From Edaphobacter paludis (GTDB taxonomy: Bacteria; Acidobacteriota; Terriglobia; Terriglobales; Acidobacteriaceae), in NCBI RefSeq assembly GCF_039993895.1, contig NZ_CP121194.1, positions 1,054,001 to 1,118,000 of the forward strand: a stretch of DNA of 64,000 nt, in the 5' to 3' direction. The notes below the pieces were generated by a model, which was not told the origin of the DNA, did not search any database, and was given only the letters and a program-made list of their open reading frames with translations. A program made the translations under genes and the position numbers. Position 1 is the first letter of the stretch, and the number at the start of each line of letters is the position of its first letter. Of this stretch, positions 8,475 to 17,542 are shown piece by piece.

Positions 8475-8987
8475 ATGGCTAACGTACAAACTCGCCGCAA
8501 CTTCCTCTGGACGGCTCCCCTTGCCGCCGCAGTCGCTCTCCCCCTAACGGATACGCTGCTTCATGCCGCGCCTGCCGAAGCCGAGCCGCGTGCGACCTTC
8601 AAGGTGTTTCCGGCGGCGACGCTCGAAGGCATGGTGAAGAGTCTTGAGGAAGCGCCTGCCGCCAAGGACATTGTTCAGGGCAACGTGGGCATTTCGATCA
8701 CGATCAGCGCGGAAGAGAAGAAGGCGGCGAAGGAGTTTGAATACCACCAGCACCGCGACCACGTATTCCAGGTGCTAGACGGCTCGACGCAGTATGAGAT
8801 TGGCGGTACGCCGAAGAATGCGCGGCAGACCAAGCCGGGGGAGTGGCTTGCGCCGGAGTCGGAGGGGCATACGACGATCACGCTGAACAAGGGTGACATG
8901 CTGGTGGTGCCGAGAATGACGCCGCATAAGCGGACCACCGAAGGTATGGTGAGTTTGCTGTTGATTAACGCTGCGACCCCGGCGTAG
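8475..8987 (+). CDS. Cupin-domain protein with twin-arginine signal
   Basis: ATG 8475 gives 170 residues starting MANVQTRRNFLWTAPLAAAV, a short Tat-like signal. An upstream in-frame start at 8412 would overlap a long hairpin and precede the signal, so I reject it. The double-stranded beta-helix core shows motif 1 (EYHQHRDHVFQVLDGS, metal-binding His residues and a variant Glu position) and motif 2 (KGDMLVVPRMTPHKR). It is therefore a small periplasmic cupin, likely metal-binding, of unknown substrate. It follows the oxidoreductase and FG-GAP genes. Confidence 0.82.
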   Translation: MANVQTRRNFLWTAPLAAAVALPLTDTLLHAAPAEAEPRATFKVFPAATLEGMVKSLEEAPAAKDIVQGNVGISITISAEEKKAAKEFEYHQHRDHVFQVLDGSTQYEIGGTPKNARQTKPGEWLAPESEGHTTITLNKGDMLVVPRMTPHKRTTEGMVSLLLINAATPA

Positions 8988-9011
8988 GCACCGGTTCAAT
9001 CTGCATCTGCA

Positions 9012-9063
9012 AAGCTGGGCAGCTTCTGTTCCGGATTCGTGGAGATGGAACTGCTCAGCTTTT
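9012..9063. terminator. Probable terminator between convergent genes
   Basis: AAGCTGGGCAG (9012-9022) pairs with CTGCTCAGCTT (9051-9061) with one wobble, followed by TT. The right arm overlaps the end of the minus-strand VOC gene. The long loop makes this only moderately convincing. Confidence 0.4.
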
Positions 9064-9489
9064 GGCTATGGTCGCTCCCCATTCGCTGGGGCTGATATCA
9101 CGAACGTGTTGAGAAAAGAGCCAGTGGTGGCCATCCAGATCTTCTGCGCCATACTGACGTTCGCCGTAGATGGTCTCCTGAAGATCTTCAATGATCTTTG
9201 CTCCGCTCGCTTTGGCTTGGAGGAGGTGAGCATCGACATCGTCGACAAAGATGGTTAAGGTCTGTGTTCTGTGGCCAAGTTGCGATGGAGACGCGCTTCC
9301 TTCGCGTACTCCCCTGAGCATGATCCAGGCATCACCGAGATGCATCTGAGCGCCGCTGACGGGATCTCCATAGCGATAGTGTTCTTTGAATCCAAACACC
9401 CTGGTCAGCCAATCGATTGCGTCGGGAATGTTCCGGTAAACGATGTGCGGTAACACTGTATTTACCGGGACTGAACGGTTATCCAGCAT
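9055..9489 (-). CDS. VOC superfamily (glyoxalase/bleomycin-resistance fold) protein
   Basis: A 144-residue protein with two beta-alpha-beta-beta-beta halves typical of the vicinal oxygen chelate fold: HIVYRNIPDAIDWLTRVFGF at the N terminus and, in the second half, TLTIFVDDVDAH and YGAEDLDGHHWLF. This resembles the PhnB/YdhR-like glyoxalase subgroup. The specific substrate cannot be told from sequence. It is convergent with the cupin gene and divergent from priA, so it is probably a single-gene unit. Confidence 0.82.
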   Translation of the reverse strand: MLDNRSVPVNTVLPHIVYRNIPDAIDWLTRVFGFKEHYRYGDPVSGAQMHLGDAWIMLRGVREGSASPSQLGHRTQTLTIFVDDVDAHLLQAKASGAKIIEDLQETIYGERQYGAEDLDGHHWLFSQHVRDISPSEWGATIAKS

Positions 9490-9532
9490 ACCCGGGAGCG
9501 TACCACACCGCCGAAGCGGTTAAGCTGGAGGG

Positions 9533-10597
9533 ATGCCTCTGTTTTGCGATGTCGCGCTGCCGGTTCCTCTGGACCAGACCTTTACCTATGCGGTGAACGG
9601 TGTGATGCCGGTGGTGGGGGCGCGGGTGCTGGTGCCGTTCAGCGGGCAGCGGCTGATGGGGGTTGTGGTGCGGGTGCATGAGAATGCACCTGCGGATGGA
9701 TTTGAGATTAAGCCGGTGCAGCAGGTGCTCGATGATGCAGCCCTGCTGCCGGATGAGTTGATGCGGCTGGCTGAGTGGATTGCGCAGTACTATGTCGCTC
9801 CGCTAGGCGAGGTGCTGCGGGGAATGCTGCCGCTGGCCGCGGAGGTGAAACGGCACTTTTTCTACAGGATTGCCGAGCAGGGGCGGAAAGTGCTCTATGA
9901 GGGCGCGGCGAAGGGATCGTCGCGGCGGTCGAAGCTGTCGCCCGAGGAGCAGAACCGCGAGTACGCTGTGTTGAACTATCTGGAAGGTGGCGAGCAGGCG
10001 AAGATGTCGGCGTTGCGGTCGGCTACAGGCGCGAATAAGGCGCTGCTCGAAGGAATGGTCCGCAAGAAGTGGCTGACGCGGGAGGCGGTGGCGGAGGAGC
10101 GCGATGCGCGTCGACTGGAGAAGGTCGCAGTGCTGGCGGTGGATGTGCGTTTGCCAAAGCTCAATGAGAATCAGACAGCAATTCTGGCGGAGTTGGCTGC
10201 GGTGGGTGGGCGGATGCGCGTGAGAGATCTGCGGCAGACGTTGCCAGCGATGCCGGAGTCTACGCTGGGGACGCTGGTGAAGCGTGGGCTGGTGACAGTT
10301 GAAGAAGTCGCGGAAGATTTTCACATGGGCGGCGTGGGTGCGAATGGCAAGAAGCATGCGCATGAGCACGCTCTGAATGAAGCGCAGATGGAGGCGCTGG
10401 GTACGATTGCAGCGGCGATGACGAAGGGCGGGTTTGCGCCGCATCTGCTGTATGGCGTGACGGGCTCGGGCAAGACGACGGTTTACTTTGCGGCGATGCA
10501 GCGAGCGCTCGATGCGAGGAAGTCTGCGCTGCTGCTGGTGCCGGAGATTGGGTTGACCCCGGCAATGACGGGGCAGATGGTGGCGGCGTTTGAGTGA
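9533..10597 (+). pseudogene. priA: PriA, N-terminal part (frameshifted)
   Basis: N-terminal 354 residues of the primosomal replication-restart helicase. It has the 3'-binding domain (CDVALPVPLDQTFTYAV, GARVLVPFSGQRLMGVV), winged-helix region and the first half of helicase lobe 1 with Walker A GVTGSGKTTVY at about residue 308. It ends LVPEIGLTPAMTGQMVAAFE then TGA, in the middle of the helicase domain where PriA normally continues F-G-x-x-V-A-x-L-H-S. The continuation is in the +1 frame (next entry). Omitting the single A at 10593 restores F-G-E-V-A-L-L-H-S, so one inserted base, real or from sequencing, explains the break. Confidence 0.88.
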
Positions 10598-12017
10598 GGT
10601 GGCGCTGCTGCACTCTCAGTTGACGCCGGATGAGCGGGCCGAGCAGTGGCACAGGATTCGCCGGGGCGAAGCGCGGATTGTGGTGGGAACGCGGTCGGCG
10701 GTGTTTGCGCCGATGGTGAATCTGGGGCTGATTATTGTCGATGAGGAGCACGACTCGAGCTACAAGCAGGAGGAGACGCCGCGCTACCACGGCCGCGATG
10801 TTGCCGTGATGCGGGCGAAGTTCAACGATGCGGTAGTCGTGCTGGGATCGGCTACGCCTTCGCTCGAGAGCTGGGCGAATGCGGAGAAGGGTCGGTACGT
10901 GCGCGTCGAGATGAGACAACGGGTTGCCGACCGTCCGCTGCCTGCGGTGGAGCTGGTGGACATGCGCACGGAGTTCAAAGAGACGGGGCAGGAGCAGATT
11001 TTTTCGCGCAGGCTGATCGAAGAGACGCAGGCCACGTTGGACCGGGGCGAACAGGCGATTATTCTGCTCAATCGGCGGGGCTACTCGTTTGTGGTGATGT
11101 GCAGGAGCTGCGGCGACAAGATTGAGTGCGAGAATTGCGCAATCTCCATGACGTATCACAAGCCGGTGAGCGGCAACGAAGGCATAGCGCAGCCGGGGCA
11201 GCGGCTGGAGTGCCACTACTGTGGGTTTCGGCGGTCGGTACCTAAGACTTGCCCGAAGTGTGAGAGCGAGCACCTTTACTTTTTGGGTGCGGGGTCGCAG
11301 CAGGGCGAGGAGCGTTTGCAGGAGATTTTTCCGGCGGCACGGATAGGCCGCATGGACCGCGATACGGTGCGAGGACGCAGCGATATGGAGCGGCTGCTGT
11401 CCCGGCTTCATGCAGGGGAGATCAACCTGCTGGTGGGCACGCAGATGATCGCCAAGGGGCATGACATTCATGGGGTGACGCTGGTTGGCGTTGTGGGCGC
11501 GGACTTTGCGCTGGGGCTGCCGGACTTTCGCGCGGCCGAGCGGGTGTTTCAATTGTTGACGCAGGTCTCAGGAAGGGCAGGTCGGGGCGATCTTCGCGGG
11601 AAGGTGCTGGTGCAGACCTATCATCCTGACCATTATGCGATTCAATTTGCTTCGCAGCATGACTACCCGGGGTTTGTGGCCAAGGAGATGCAGTACCGGC
11701 GGTGGATGCACTATCCGCCGTATGCTGTGCTGGCGAATGTGGTGATCCAGAGCGAGAAGCTGGAGGAGGCTACAGCTTGGTCGGCGGCGCTTGGGCGCTG
11801 GTTCGAGAGGACGCGGCTGGATAAAGTTCGCGTGCTGGGGCCTGCCGCCGCGCCGATTGTGCGGCTGAAGCGGATTTACCGGTATCACTTTGTGCTGAAG
11901 GCAGAGCGGAGGCAGACGCTGGGTGCGGCGCTGCGGGCGATGCTGGCATTTGCGGAGACACAAGGGATTGCGCGCCGAAATTTGGTGGTCGACGTGGATG
12001 CTGTGCATCTAATGTGA
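10590..12017 (+). pseudogene. priA: PriA, C-terminal part (frameshifted)
   Basis: Remaining 475 residues of PriA in the +1 frame. It begins with VALLHSQLTPDERAEQW and GTRSAVFAP, then the Walker B/DEEH motif IIVDEEHDSSYKQEE, the GSATPSLES motif, and the zinc-binding cysteines (CRSCGDKIECENC, CHYCG, CPKC) between helicase lobes. It then has GTQMIAKGHDIHGVTLVGV, QVSGRAGR and the C-terminal domain. Joined to the first part the protein is about 829 residues, within the PriA range. The TTG at 10590 has no convincing ribosome binding site, so independent translation is doubtful. HU lies convergent downstream. Confidence 0.88.
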
Positions 12018-12056
12018 TGCGGTGAGTTAGGGCTGAGTGAGTTGGCTCTCGACGAG

Positions 12057-12326
12057 CTACTCGAGCAGGTGAAGCTCTTTGCCGGGCTTGAAGCGGACGG
12101 CTTTGCCCGGAGCGATGGTGACTTCAGCGCCTGTCCTCGGATTGCGCCCGATACCGGTTTTGCGCGGTTTTACGGTGAAGACGCCGAATCCGCGGAGTTC
12201 GATGCGGTCGCCCGCGATCAGGTTTTGTTTCATGCTATCGAAGATAGCGTCAACGGCAGCCTCTGCTTTTGTTCTCGGCAGGCCGGTACGCTCAACCACC
12301 CTTTGTATAAGATCTTGCTTAATCAT
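12057..12326 (-). CDS. HU/IHF family DNA-binding protein
   Basis: An 89-residue histone-like protein that bends and compacts DNA as a dimer. It begins MIKQDLIQRVVERTGLPRTK and contains the helix segment AVDAIFDSM, the RIELRGFGVF signature and the DNA-binding arm (RKTGIGRNPRTGAEVTI with the intercalating-proline region NPRTG), ending GKAVRFKPGKEL. The GRNP form and length are typical of HU and do not separate HU from IHF. It is preceded by a good sigma-70 promoter on the minus strand (12401-12429), giving a leader of roughly 70 bases. Confidence 0.95.
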   Translation of the reverse strand: MIKQDLIQRVVERTGLPRTKAEAAVDAIFDSMKQNLIAGDRIELRGFGVFTVKPRKTGIGRNPRTGAEVTIAPGKAVRFKPGKELHLLE

Positions 12327-12400
12327 TTGGGGCCGCCGTCCTTGGGCTGTAATTTTTAATCAACACAGATTTTTCTTTAATGACCGGGTTTAGTACCGTG

Positions 12401-12429
12401 ATAGTAGAAAGTCGACACGAGATTGTCAA
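12401..12429 (-). promoter_or_regulatory. Sigma-70 promoter for the HU gene
   Basis: Read on the minus strand: TTGACA (complement of 12424-12429), 17 bases, then TACTAT (complement of 12401-12406). The -35 is a perfect consensus, the spacing is ideal and the -10 matches four of six. Transcription should start near 12394, about 68 bases before the HU ATG. Confidence 0.65.
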
Positions 12430-12555
12430 TGTAAGAACGCTACCGTAAGATGAAGAATCTAATGAGGCAACGGAAAATGGGTGTTCCTGCCCGGTTGCCC
12501 GTGCCGCCTCCAGGGTAAGAGACTCGAATAGGAAGACGAAGGGAAGCAGACTAGC

Positions 12556-13110
12556 GTGGCCATTAAAAGTGACCGCTGGATTCGCCAGCAGGCGATCGAG
12601 CACGACATGATTTCTCCGTTTAGTGAAAAACAGGTTCGGGAGGGCGTGATTTCGTATGGGCTGTCGTCCTACGGATACGACCTTCGGGTTTCGGACGAGT
12701 TCAAGATATTTACGAATGTGAACAGCGCGATTATCGACCCCAAGCAGTTCGACGAACGGTCGTTTGTGACGGTGCAGTCGGACAGTGTGATTGTTCCGCC
12801 CAACTCATTTGCGTTGGCGAGGTCGATTGAGTATTTCAAGATTCCGCGGGACGTGCTGACGATCTGCGTGGGCAAATCGACCTATGCGCGATGCGGAATC
12901 ATCGTAAATGTGACCCCGTTTGAGCCGGAATGGGAGGGGTTTGTGACGCTGGAGATCTCGAACACGACGCCTTTGCCCGCGCGGATCTATGCCAACGAAG
13001 GATTGTGCCAGATTCTTTTCTTCCAGTCCGACGAAGTCTGCGAGATCAGTTACGCGGACCGCAAAGGGAAATACCAGCACCAGCAGGGGATTGTTCTGCC
13101 GAAGCTGTAG
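12556..13110 (+). CDS. dcd: dCTP deaminase
   Basis: Deaminates dCTP to dUTP as the first step toward dTMP. The 184-residue protein starts with GTG (12556) and shows the family blocks [42 protein letters not shown], the substrate-site [16 protein letters not shown], and the catalytic-glutamate region [17 protein letters not shown]. It ends in the usual [13 protein letters not shown] lid segment. Length and sequence fit either a monofunctional deaminase or a bifunctional deaminase/dUTPase; I cannot separate these. It is divergent from HU and precedes a response regulator gene by 76 bases. Confidence 0.95.
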   Translation: MAIKSDRWIRQQAIEHDMISPFSEKQVREGVISYGLSSYGYDLRVSDEFKIFTNVNSAIIDPKQFDERSFVTVQSDSVIVPPNSFALARSIEYFKIPRDVLTICVGKSTYARCGIIVNVTPFEPEWEGFVTLEISNTTPLPARIYANEGLCQILFFQSDEVCEISYADRKGKYQHQQGIVLPKL

Positions 13111-13186
13111 CCCGGCGACAGCTGGATTTTCTGGCTGCAATACACGGCCTGCCTACAAACTTTGAGCAGCAGAGGCTGCAAGCGCG

Positions 13187-13834
13187 ATGAGAGAGACAAC
13201 GTCGGAAGGATATCTGCGTATCGGCTTGATCGCGACCGACCCATTGCGGATTATTGGCCTGCAGACGATGTTTTCTGAGAGCGGCACCGAGGTGATTGCG
13301 CTGTCGATGCCGGGGGCGTTGGATGCTTCGGGGGTATCCCTGATTTTGATCGATGCGGGGTGCACTGACCATTTGTTTGAACTGCTGGCGACGTTTCGCC
13401 GACGACGTCCTCGGCTGCGGCTGATCGTGATTGGAGTGCAGGAGGATCACCAATATATTCAGCGGGTGATCGGGGCGGGAGCCAAGGGATATCTGACCCA
13501 TACGGCGAAAGAGAGTGAGTTTCGGCTTGCTATCCAGATTGTTCAGGACGATTCGGTGTGGGCTCCGCGAAAGGTGCTGGCGCGGCTGCTGGAATCGTCG
13601 GCGGCAGACACAGCGAGCGCGGCGATGGAGAGTGCACCGAAGTTTACTGAACGGGAGGGACAGGTGCTCCGATTGCTGGTCGCTGGTAGCCCAAACCGGG
13701 AGATTGCGAGCGCCCTCGGCATCGATGCGGTTACGGTGAAGGCCCATGTAGGGCGGATTATGAGGAAGGTTGGAGTGGCAAACCGTATCGCGCTGACGGT
13801 GGAGACGCTGAATCGGAATCTTTTAGAGAAGTAA
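13187..13834 (+). CDS. NarL-type orphan response regulator
   Basis: A 215-residue regulator: a receiver-like domain (about residues 10-125) and a C-terminal LuxR helix-turn-helix (FTEREGQVLRLLVAGSPNRE, then IDAVTVKAHVGRIMRKVGV). The phospho-acceptor position appears as LILIDAG and the late lysine as GAGAKGYL. The usual N-terminal acidic pair is degenerate (IGLIATDPL, only one Asp), so phosphorylation may be weak or absent. No histidine kinase is nearby. Target genes are unknown. Confidence 0.85.
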   Translation: MRETTSEGYLRIGLIATDPLRIIGLQTMFSESGTEVIALSMPGALDASGVSLILIDAGCTDHLFELLATFRRRRPRLRLIVIGVQEDHQYIQRVIGAGAKGYLTHTAKESEFRLAIQIVQDDSVWAPRKVLARLLESSAADTASAAMESAPKFTEREGQVLRLLVAGSPNREIASALGIDAVTVKAHVGRIMRKVGVANRIALTVETLNRNLLEK

Positions 13835-13950
13835 TTCTTCTGTTATCTAAGTAGTTAACAAGAACCGCTCAAAGGTATATAGACCTTCGTACCGTTGTGG
13901 TGCGGGAGGATGTGAGTCAGAGTGTCATATAGCAACACAGACCTGGGAGA

Positions 13951-14010
13951 GGGGTTGTAGAGATCGTGTCGGGGCTACCCTGGCGCTATCTCTACAACCC
14001 CCATTTTTTT
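13951..14010 (+). terminator. Strong Rho-independent terminator
   Basis: GGGGTTGTAGAGAT (13951-13964) pairs perfectly with ATCTCTACAACCCC (13988-14001), with a 23-base loop, followed by TTTTTTT at 14004-14010. It lies about 117 bases after the response regulator stop. The intervening bases 13835-13950 have a second small hairpin (AAGGT/ACCTT near 13873-13888) and no ORF, so this is either a long 3' UTR or the end of a small RNA. Confidence 0.85.
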
Positions 14011-14127
14011 GACGTTTTGTCATTTGCGATCCCACTAGTACAACTCGTTTTTCGATCCACCCATCTCAATCAGTGTTGCAAGTGGGCCACCTACAATAAA
14101 GTTTGGAAAGCGAAAGGCAAAAAAATT

Positions 14128-14826
14128 ATGAAGCGGATAACAACGATTGCATGTGGATTGGCCATAGTGGCAAGTTCTGTCTCGGCATTTGCAGCATCAG
14201 ATAAGGCCAAATTGACGGAGCGTTTGACGGATGCTCAGAACGTCGTGAGACAGATTATGGCAACGCCCGACAAGGGCATCCCGCAGAGCATTCTTGCAGG
14301 CGCGTCCTGCGTGGTGGTAGTTCCCAGCTACAAGAAGGCAGCGTTCGTTGTGGGCGGCCAGTATGGCCAGGGTGTCGCGACCTGCCGCACGCCACGTGGC
14401 TGGAGCGCTCCAGTATTTGTGCAGCTTGCCGGGGGCAGCTTCGGATTTCAGATTGGCGGACAGTCGACTGACCTGGTTCTGGTTGCGATGAACCAGCAGG
14501 GGCTTCAGGACATGTTGAAGAACAAGTTCAAGATCGGCGGAGACGCTGCTGCTTCGGCGGGCCCGGTTGGCAGAAACGCACAGGCCGGAACGGACTGGAA
14601 GCTGAATGCGGAGTTTCTGACCTACTCGCGGAGCAAGGGGCTTTTCGCAGGCATCAATCTGGATGGCACGGTTCTCTCGCAGAACCAGGACGATACGCGT
14701 ACGATGTACGGCTCCGATCTCCCGTTTGAGACGATCTTGAAGGGCAATCAGGCGACACCGGAAGCTGCTCGTCCATTCGTCCGGACCGTAGCTCATTACT
14801 TCGTGGTGTCGAAGAATAACCAGTAA
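14128..14826 (+). CDS. Secreted SYLF-domain (lipid-binding) protein
   Basis: Exported protein of the SYLF/Ysc84 family. I chose ATG 14128 (232 residues), which follows an AAAGG and begins a normal signal peptide, MKRITTIACGLAIVASSVSAFA; in-frame codons further upstream lie within the terminator region. The conserved block runs from IPQSILAGASCVVVVPSYKK through GGQYGQGVATCR, SAPVFVQLAGGSFGFQIGGQ and STDLVLVAMN to the late SRSKGLFAGINLDGTVL. Ysc84-like proteins bind phosphoinositides in eukaryotes; the bacterial role is unknown. It is monocistronic, bounded by terminators on both sides. Confidence 0.9.
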   Translation: MKRITTIACGLAIVASSVSAFAASDKAKLTERLTDAQNVVRQIMATPDKGIPQSILAGASCVVVVPSYKKAAFVVGGQYGQGVATCRTPRGWSAPVFVQLAGGSFGFQIGGQSTDLVLVAMNQQGLQDMLKNKFKIGGDAAASAGPVGRNAQAGTDWKLNAEFLTYSRSKGLFAGINLDGTVLSQNQDDTRTMYGSDLPFETILKGNQATPEAARPFVRTVAHYFVVSKNNQ

Positions 14827-14843
14827 TTGTGAGCAGGGCTTAT

Positions 14844-14876
14844 CAGGGGCGGCCTACTTGGCCGTCCCTGTTTTTT
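14844..14876 (+). terminator. Rho-independent terminator after SYLF gene
   Basis: CAGGGGCGGCC (14844-14854) pairs with GGCCGTCCCTG (14860-14870) with one wobble, a five-base loop, and TTTTTT at 14871-14876. It begins 18 bases after the SYLF stop. Confidence 0.9.
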
Positions 14877-14912
14877 GTAAGTAAGAAGGCAAGCGACTAG
14901 TAGACTGGATGC

Positions 14913-15857
14913 TTGAGCGACGGTGCACAGCGAAATTCGCGGCGGCCAGGCGTGACTGCCCGGGAATGGGTGGAGTTTTGCGTTGTCCGGATGTTTGTCG
15001 GCTGCCTGGGAATTCTTCCGCGACGGCTCGCACGCGCAGTGGGTGCGGGCATTGGCTGGCTTGCTTTTCAGCTGCTGGGCCGATTGCGTAAGGTAGGCCT
15101 GCGCAATCTGGAGTTAGCATTTCCGATGAAGCCGGCCTCGGAACGCGAGACGATTCTGCGGGCTGTCTATCGGAACCTTGGATATCTGCTGGCCGAGTTT
15201 TGCCAGATGCCGGGTTACACGCGAGAGCAGGCGAGCCGGTTCATTCACTATGACGGGCTTGAGAACTATTTGACCGCGCGCGAACGGGGTAAAGGCGTAT
15301 TGGTGCTGACCGGCCACCTTGGAGCCTGGGAGCTATCGAGTTTTTATCATTCGCTGATGGGCTATCCCATGGGGATGGTAATCCGTCGGCTGGACAATCC
15401 CCTGGTGGATGAGTTCGTGAACCGAATCCGCTGTCTGCATGGAAATCGCGTGATTCACAAGGATGACTTTGCGCGGGGCTTGATCGCTACGATGCGTGCG
15501 GGCGAGACGGTGGGAATTCTGATGGATACGAATATGACTCCGCCACAGGGTGTTTTTGTGCCGTTTTTTGGAGTGCAGGCTTGCACTGCATCGGGTATGG
15601 CGCGGATCGCGCTGAAGACGGGCGCGGCGGTGGTGCCCGGGTTCCTTTTCTGGGAGCAGCGGGAGCAGAGATACGTTTTGCGGTTTGGAGAAGAGTTGAA
15701 CCTGGTTCGGACGGCCGATTCTGAAGAGGACGCGGTGGCCAACACAGCGCTGTTCACCAGTGTGATTGAACGGTATGTGAGGGAATATCCGGAGCAGTGG
15801 CTGTGGATGCATCGGCGATGGAAGACACGGCCGCCGGGCGAGACGGGGATCTACTGA
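14913..15857 (+). CDS. LpxL/HtrB-like lysophospholipid acyltransferase
   Basis: Membrane-associated acyltransferase expected to add a secondary acyl chain to a lipid A precursor. The catalytic H-x4-E motif is [10 protein letters not shown] (about residue 130), with the later [18 protein letters not shown] substrate-site block and the C-terminal [15 protein letters not shown] that is highly typical of LpxL/LpxM. The TTG at 14913 gives 314 residues; a GTG near 14952 is an alternative start because the first dozen residues are unconserved. The stop overlaps the lpxD ATG (TGATG at 15855-15859), so the two are translationally coupled, which supports the lipid A role. Confidence 0.88.
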   Translation: MSDGAQRNSRRPGVTAREWVEFCVVRMFVGCLGILPRRLARAVGAGIGWLAFQLLGRLRKVGLRNLELAFPMKPASERETILRAVYRNLGYLLAEFCQMPGYTREQASRFIHYDGLENYLTARERGKGVLVLTGHLGAWELSSFYHSLMGYPMGMVIRRLDNPLVDEFVNRIRCLHGNRVIHKDDFARGLIATMRAGETVGILMDTNMTPPQGVFVPFFGVQACTASGMARIALKTGAAVVPGFLFWEQREQRYVLRFGEELNLVRTADSEEDAVANTALFTSVIERYVREYPEQWLWMHRRWKTRPPGETGIY

Positions 15858-16774
15858 TGGCTAAGATGAGCGAAGTTGCTGATTGGGTTGGGGTGAGTTC
15901 TCCAGCTGTGGATGGGGAGATTACCGCAGTTTCGAGCATCGAGGCGGCGACTTTAACGTCGCTGGTGTTTGCGGTTGACCCTGCCGCACTGGCGGCTGCC
16001 GTGGCATCGCCGGCAGGTGTGATTCTGGCTGGTCAAACATTGAAGGGGACGGAGGATTCCCGGGTCTGGCGCGTGGCTGACCCCCGCTATGCTTTTGCTA
16101 TCGTCGCAAAGAAATTGAAAGGGAAGGGGTTCGAGGCTGGCATTCATCCTTCGGCAGTGGTGGGTGAAGGGGTGGAGATTGGCACGGGAACCAGCATCGG
16201 TCCAGGGGCGGTGATTGGGGATGCCGTGCGCATCGGCAAAGACTGCAATATCCTGGCGCGGGTGACGCTCTATCCGAAGACGGTGCTGGGAGATCGCGTG
16301 GTGGTGCAGGCGGGTGCGGTACTGGGGTCAACAGGGTTTGGCTATGTGCGAAATGCGGAGACCGGCGAGTATGTGGTCTTTCCGCAACAGGGAAGTTTGC
16401 ATGTTGAAGATGATGTTGAGATTGGTGCTAACTCGACCATCGATCGAGGAGCGCTGGGAGAGACGCGCATCGGCAGGGGTACAAAGATTGATAATCTGGT
16501 GCATATCGGCCATAACTGCGTGATTGGAAAGAATGTGATCATCGCGGCGCAGACCGGGATCTCTGGGTCGAGCGTGGTGGAGGACGGTGCGATTCTGGGC
16601 GGGCAGGTCGGGATCGGAGAACACGCGACCGTGGGAGCGGGAGTGATTCTGGGTGGAGGCGCAGGGGTATTGAGTGGGAAGAAGATGCGCGGGCCGGGAC
16701 AGGTCTTCTGGGGGCGGCCGGCGCGGCCTTTGAAGGAGTATCTTCGAGATCTGGCGCGGTTACGGAAGGGTTGA
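15857..16774 (+). CDS. lpxD: UDP-3-O-acylglucosamine N-acyltransferase
   Basis: Third enzyme of lipid A synthesis, transferring a hydroxyacyl chain from acyl carrier protein to UDP-3-O-acylglucosamine. I chose ATG 15857, overlapping the acyltransferase stop, giving 305 residues. An N-terminal uridine-binding-like domain (about residues 1-95) is followed by a left-handed beta-helix of hexapeptide repeats ([20 protein letters not shown] onward). The catalytic-His segment is [16 protein letters not shown], with the preceding STGFGYV and [14 protein letters not shown] blocks diagnostic for LpxD. Confidence 0.95.
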   Translation: MAKMSEVADWVGVSSPAVDGEITAVSSIEAATLTSLVFAVDPAALAAAVASPAGVILAGQTLKGTEDSRVWRVADPRYAFAIVAKKLKGKGFEAGIHPSAVVGEGVEIGTGTSIGPGAVIGDAVRIGKDCNILARVTLYPKTVLGDRVVVQAGAVLGSTGFGYVRNAETGEYVVFPQQGSLHVEDDVEIGANSTIDRGALGETRIGRGTKIDNLVHIGHNCVIGKNVIIAAQTGISGSSVVEDGAILGGQVGIGEHATVGAGVILGGGAGVLSGKKMRGPGQVFWGRPARPLKEYLRDLARLRKG

Positions 16775-16793
16775 TTGAGTTGGGTAAAAGACG

Positions 16794-17411
16794 ATGGCAA
16801 TTCTGGTTGTAGGCGGCCATAGCCGCAACATCGGGAAGACGAGCGTGGTTGCCGGGCTGATCGCCGCGCTGCCGGAGATGCGATGGACGGCGTTCAAGGT
16901 GACGCAGTTCGGCCATGGGGTTTGCTCGGCCAATGGAGAGCCGTGTGACTGCGAGACGGCCGACCACACCATCGCTGTGACGGAAGAGCGGAGAAGAGCA
17001 AGTGGAACTGATTCTGCGCGATACCTTGAGGCCGGGGCGGTGCGGTCATTCTGGGTGAGGACGCGGCAGGGCCAGTTGGCGGAGGCGATGCCGAGGATTC
17101 GCAAGGAACTGGAGCGAGCGGAGAATGCGGTGATCGAGTCGAACAGCATTCTGCGCTTTCTGCGGCCGGATATTTACTTGAGCGTGCTCGATCCGGCGGT
17201 CGCAGACTTCAAAGAGTCGGCACGGCTTTACCTCGACCGAGCGGATGCGGTGCTGGTGCCGGAGGGTGTGCTGGGCAAGCCGGAGTGGAAGGGAGTTTCA
17301 TTGAAGCTGGTGGCGGGGGTTCCTGTGCTTGCGATGCGGCCGCCGGTGTATGTGACGGAAGAACTGGTGCAGTTTGTGGCGGCACGGATCGGTTGCGGGC
17401 TGGTCCGCTGA
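16794..17411 (+). CDS. P-loop protein of unknown function
   Basis: I do not recognise a named family. The 205-residue protein opens with a P-loop-like ILVVGGHSRNIGKTSVVAGL, resembling MobB/SIMIBI-class N termini. Next comes FKVTQFGHGVCSANGEPCDC, with three cysteines within a dozen residues that could bind metal or a cluster. Later blocks are SGTDSARYLEAGA, WVRTRQGQLAEAMP, IESNSILRFLRPDIYLSVLD and LDRADAVLVPEG. It starts 19 bases after lpxD on the same strand and is probably co-transcribed. A role in nucleotide-dependent cofactor handling is a guess. MobB proper lacks this cysteine group. Confidence 0.6.
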   Translation: MAILVVGGHSRNIGKTSVVAGLIAALPEMRWTAFKVTQFGHGVCSANGEPCDCETADHTIAVTEERRRASGTDSARYLEAGAVRSFWVRTRQGQLAEAMPRIRKELERAENAVIESNSILRFLRPDIYLSVLDPAVADFKESARLYLDRADAVLVPEGVLGKPEWKGVSLKLVAGVPVLAMRPPVYVTEELVQFVAARIGCGLVR

Positions 17412-17542
17412 CCTCAAGGACAACGGAAAAAGCAGGATCCGAGATAACCTGTTGACGCAATATACTGCTACATCGGAAGGCGAATAGGGGTGCCGACGTG
17501 CTGAAGTTTGCGCGAACGGCATTCTGACGCAGGGAGAATTGA

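Noticed and set aside
10260-11552. Long minus-strand frame opposite priA
   Set aside because: Shadow in GC-rich sequence; the plus strand carries all PriA motifs.
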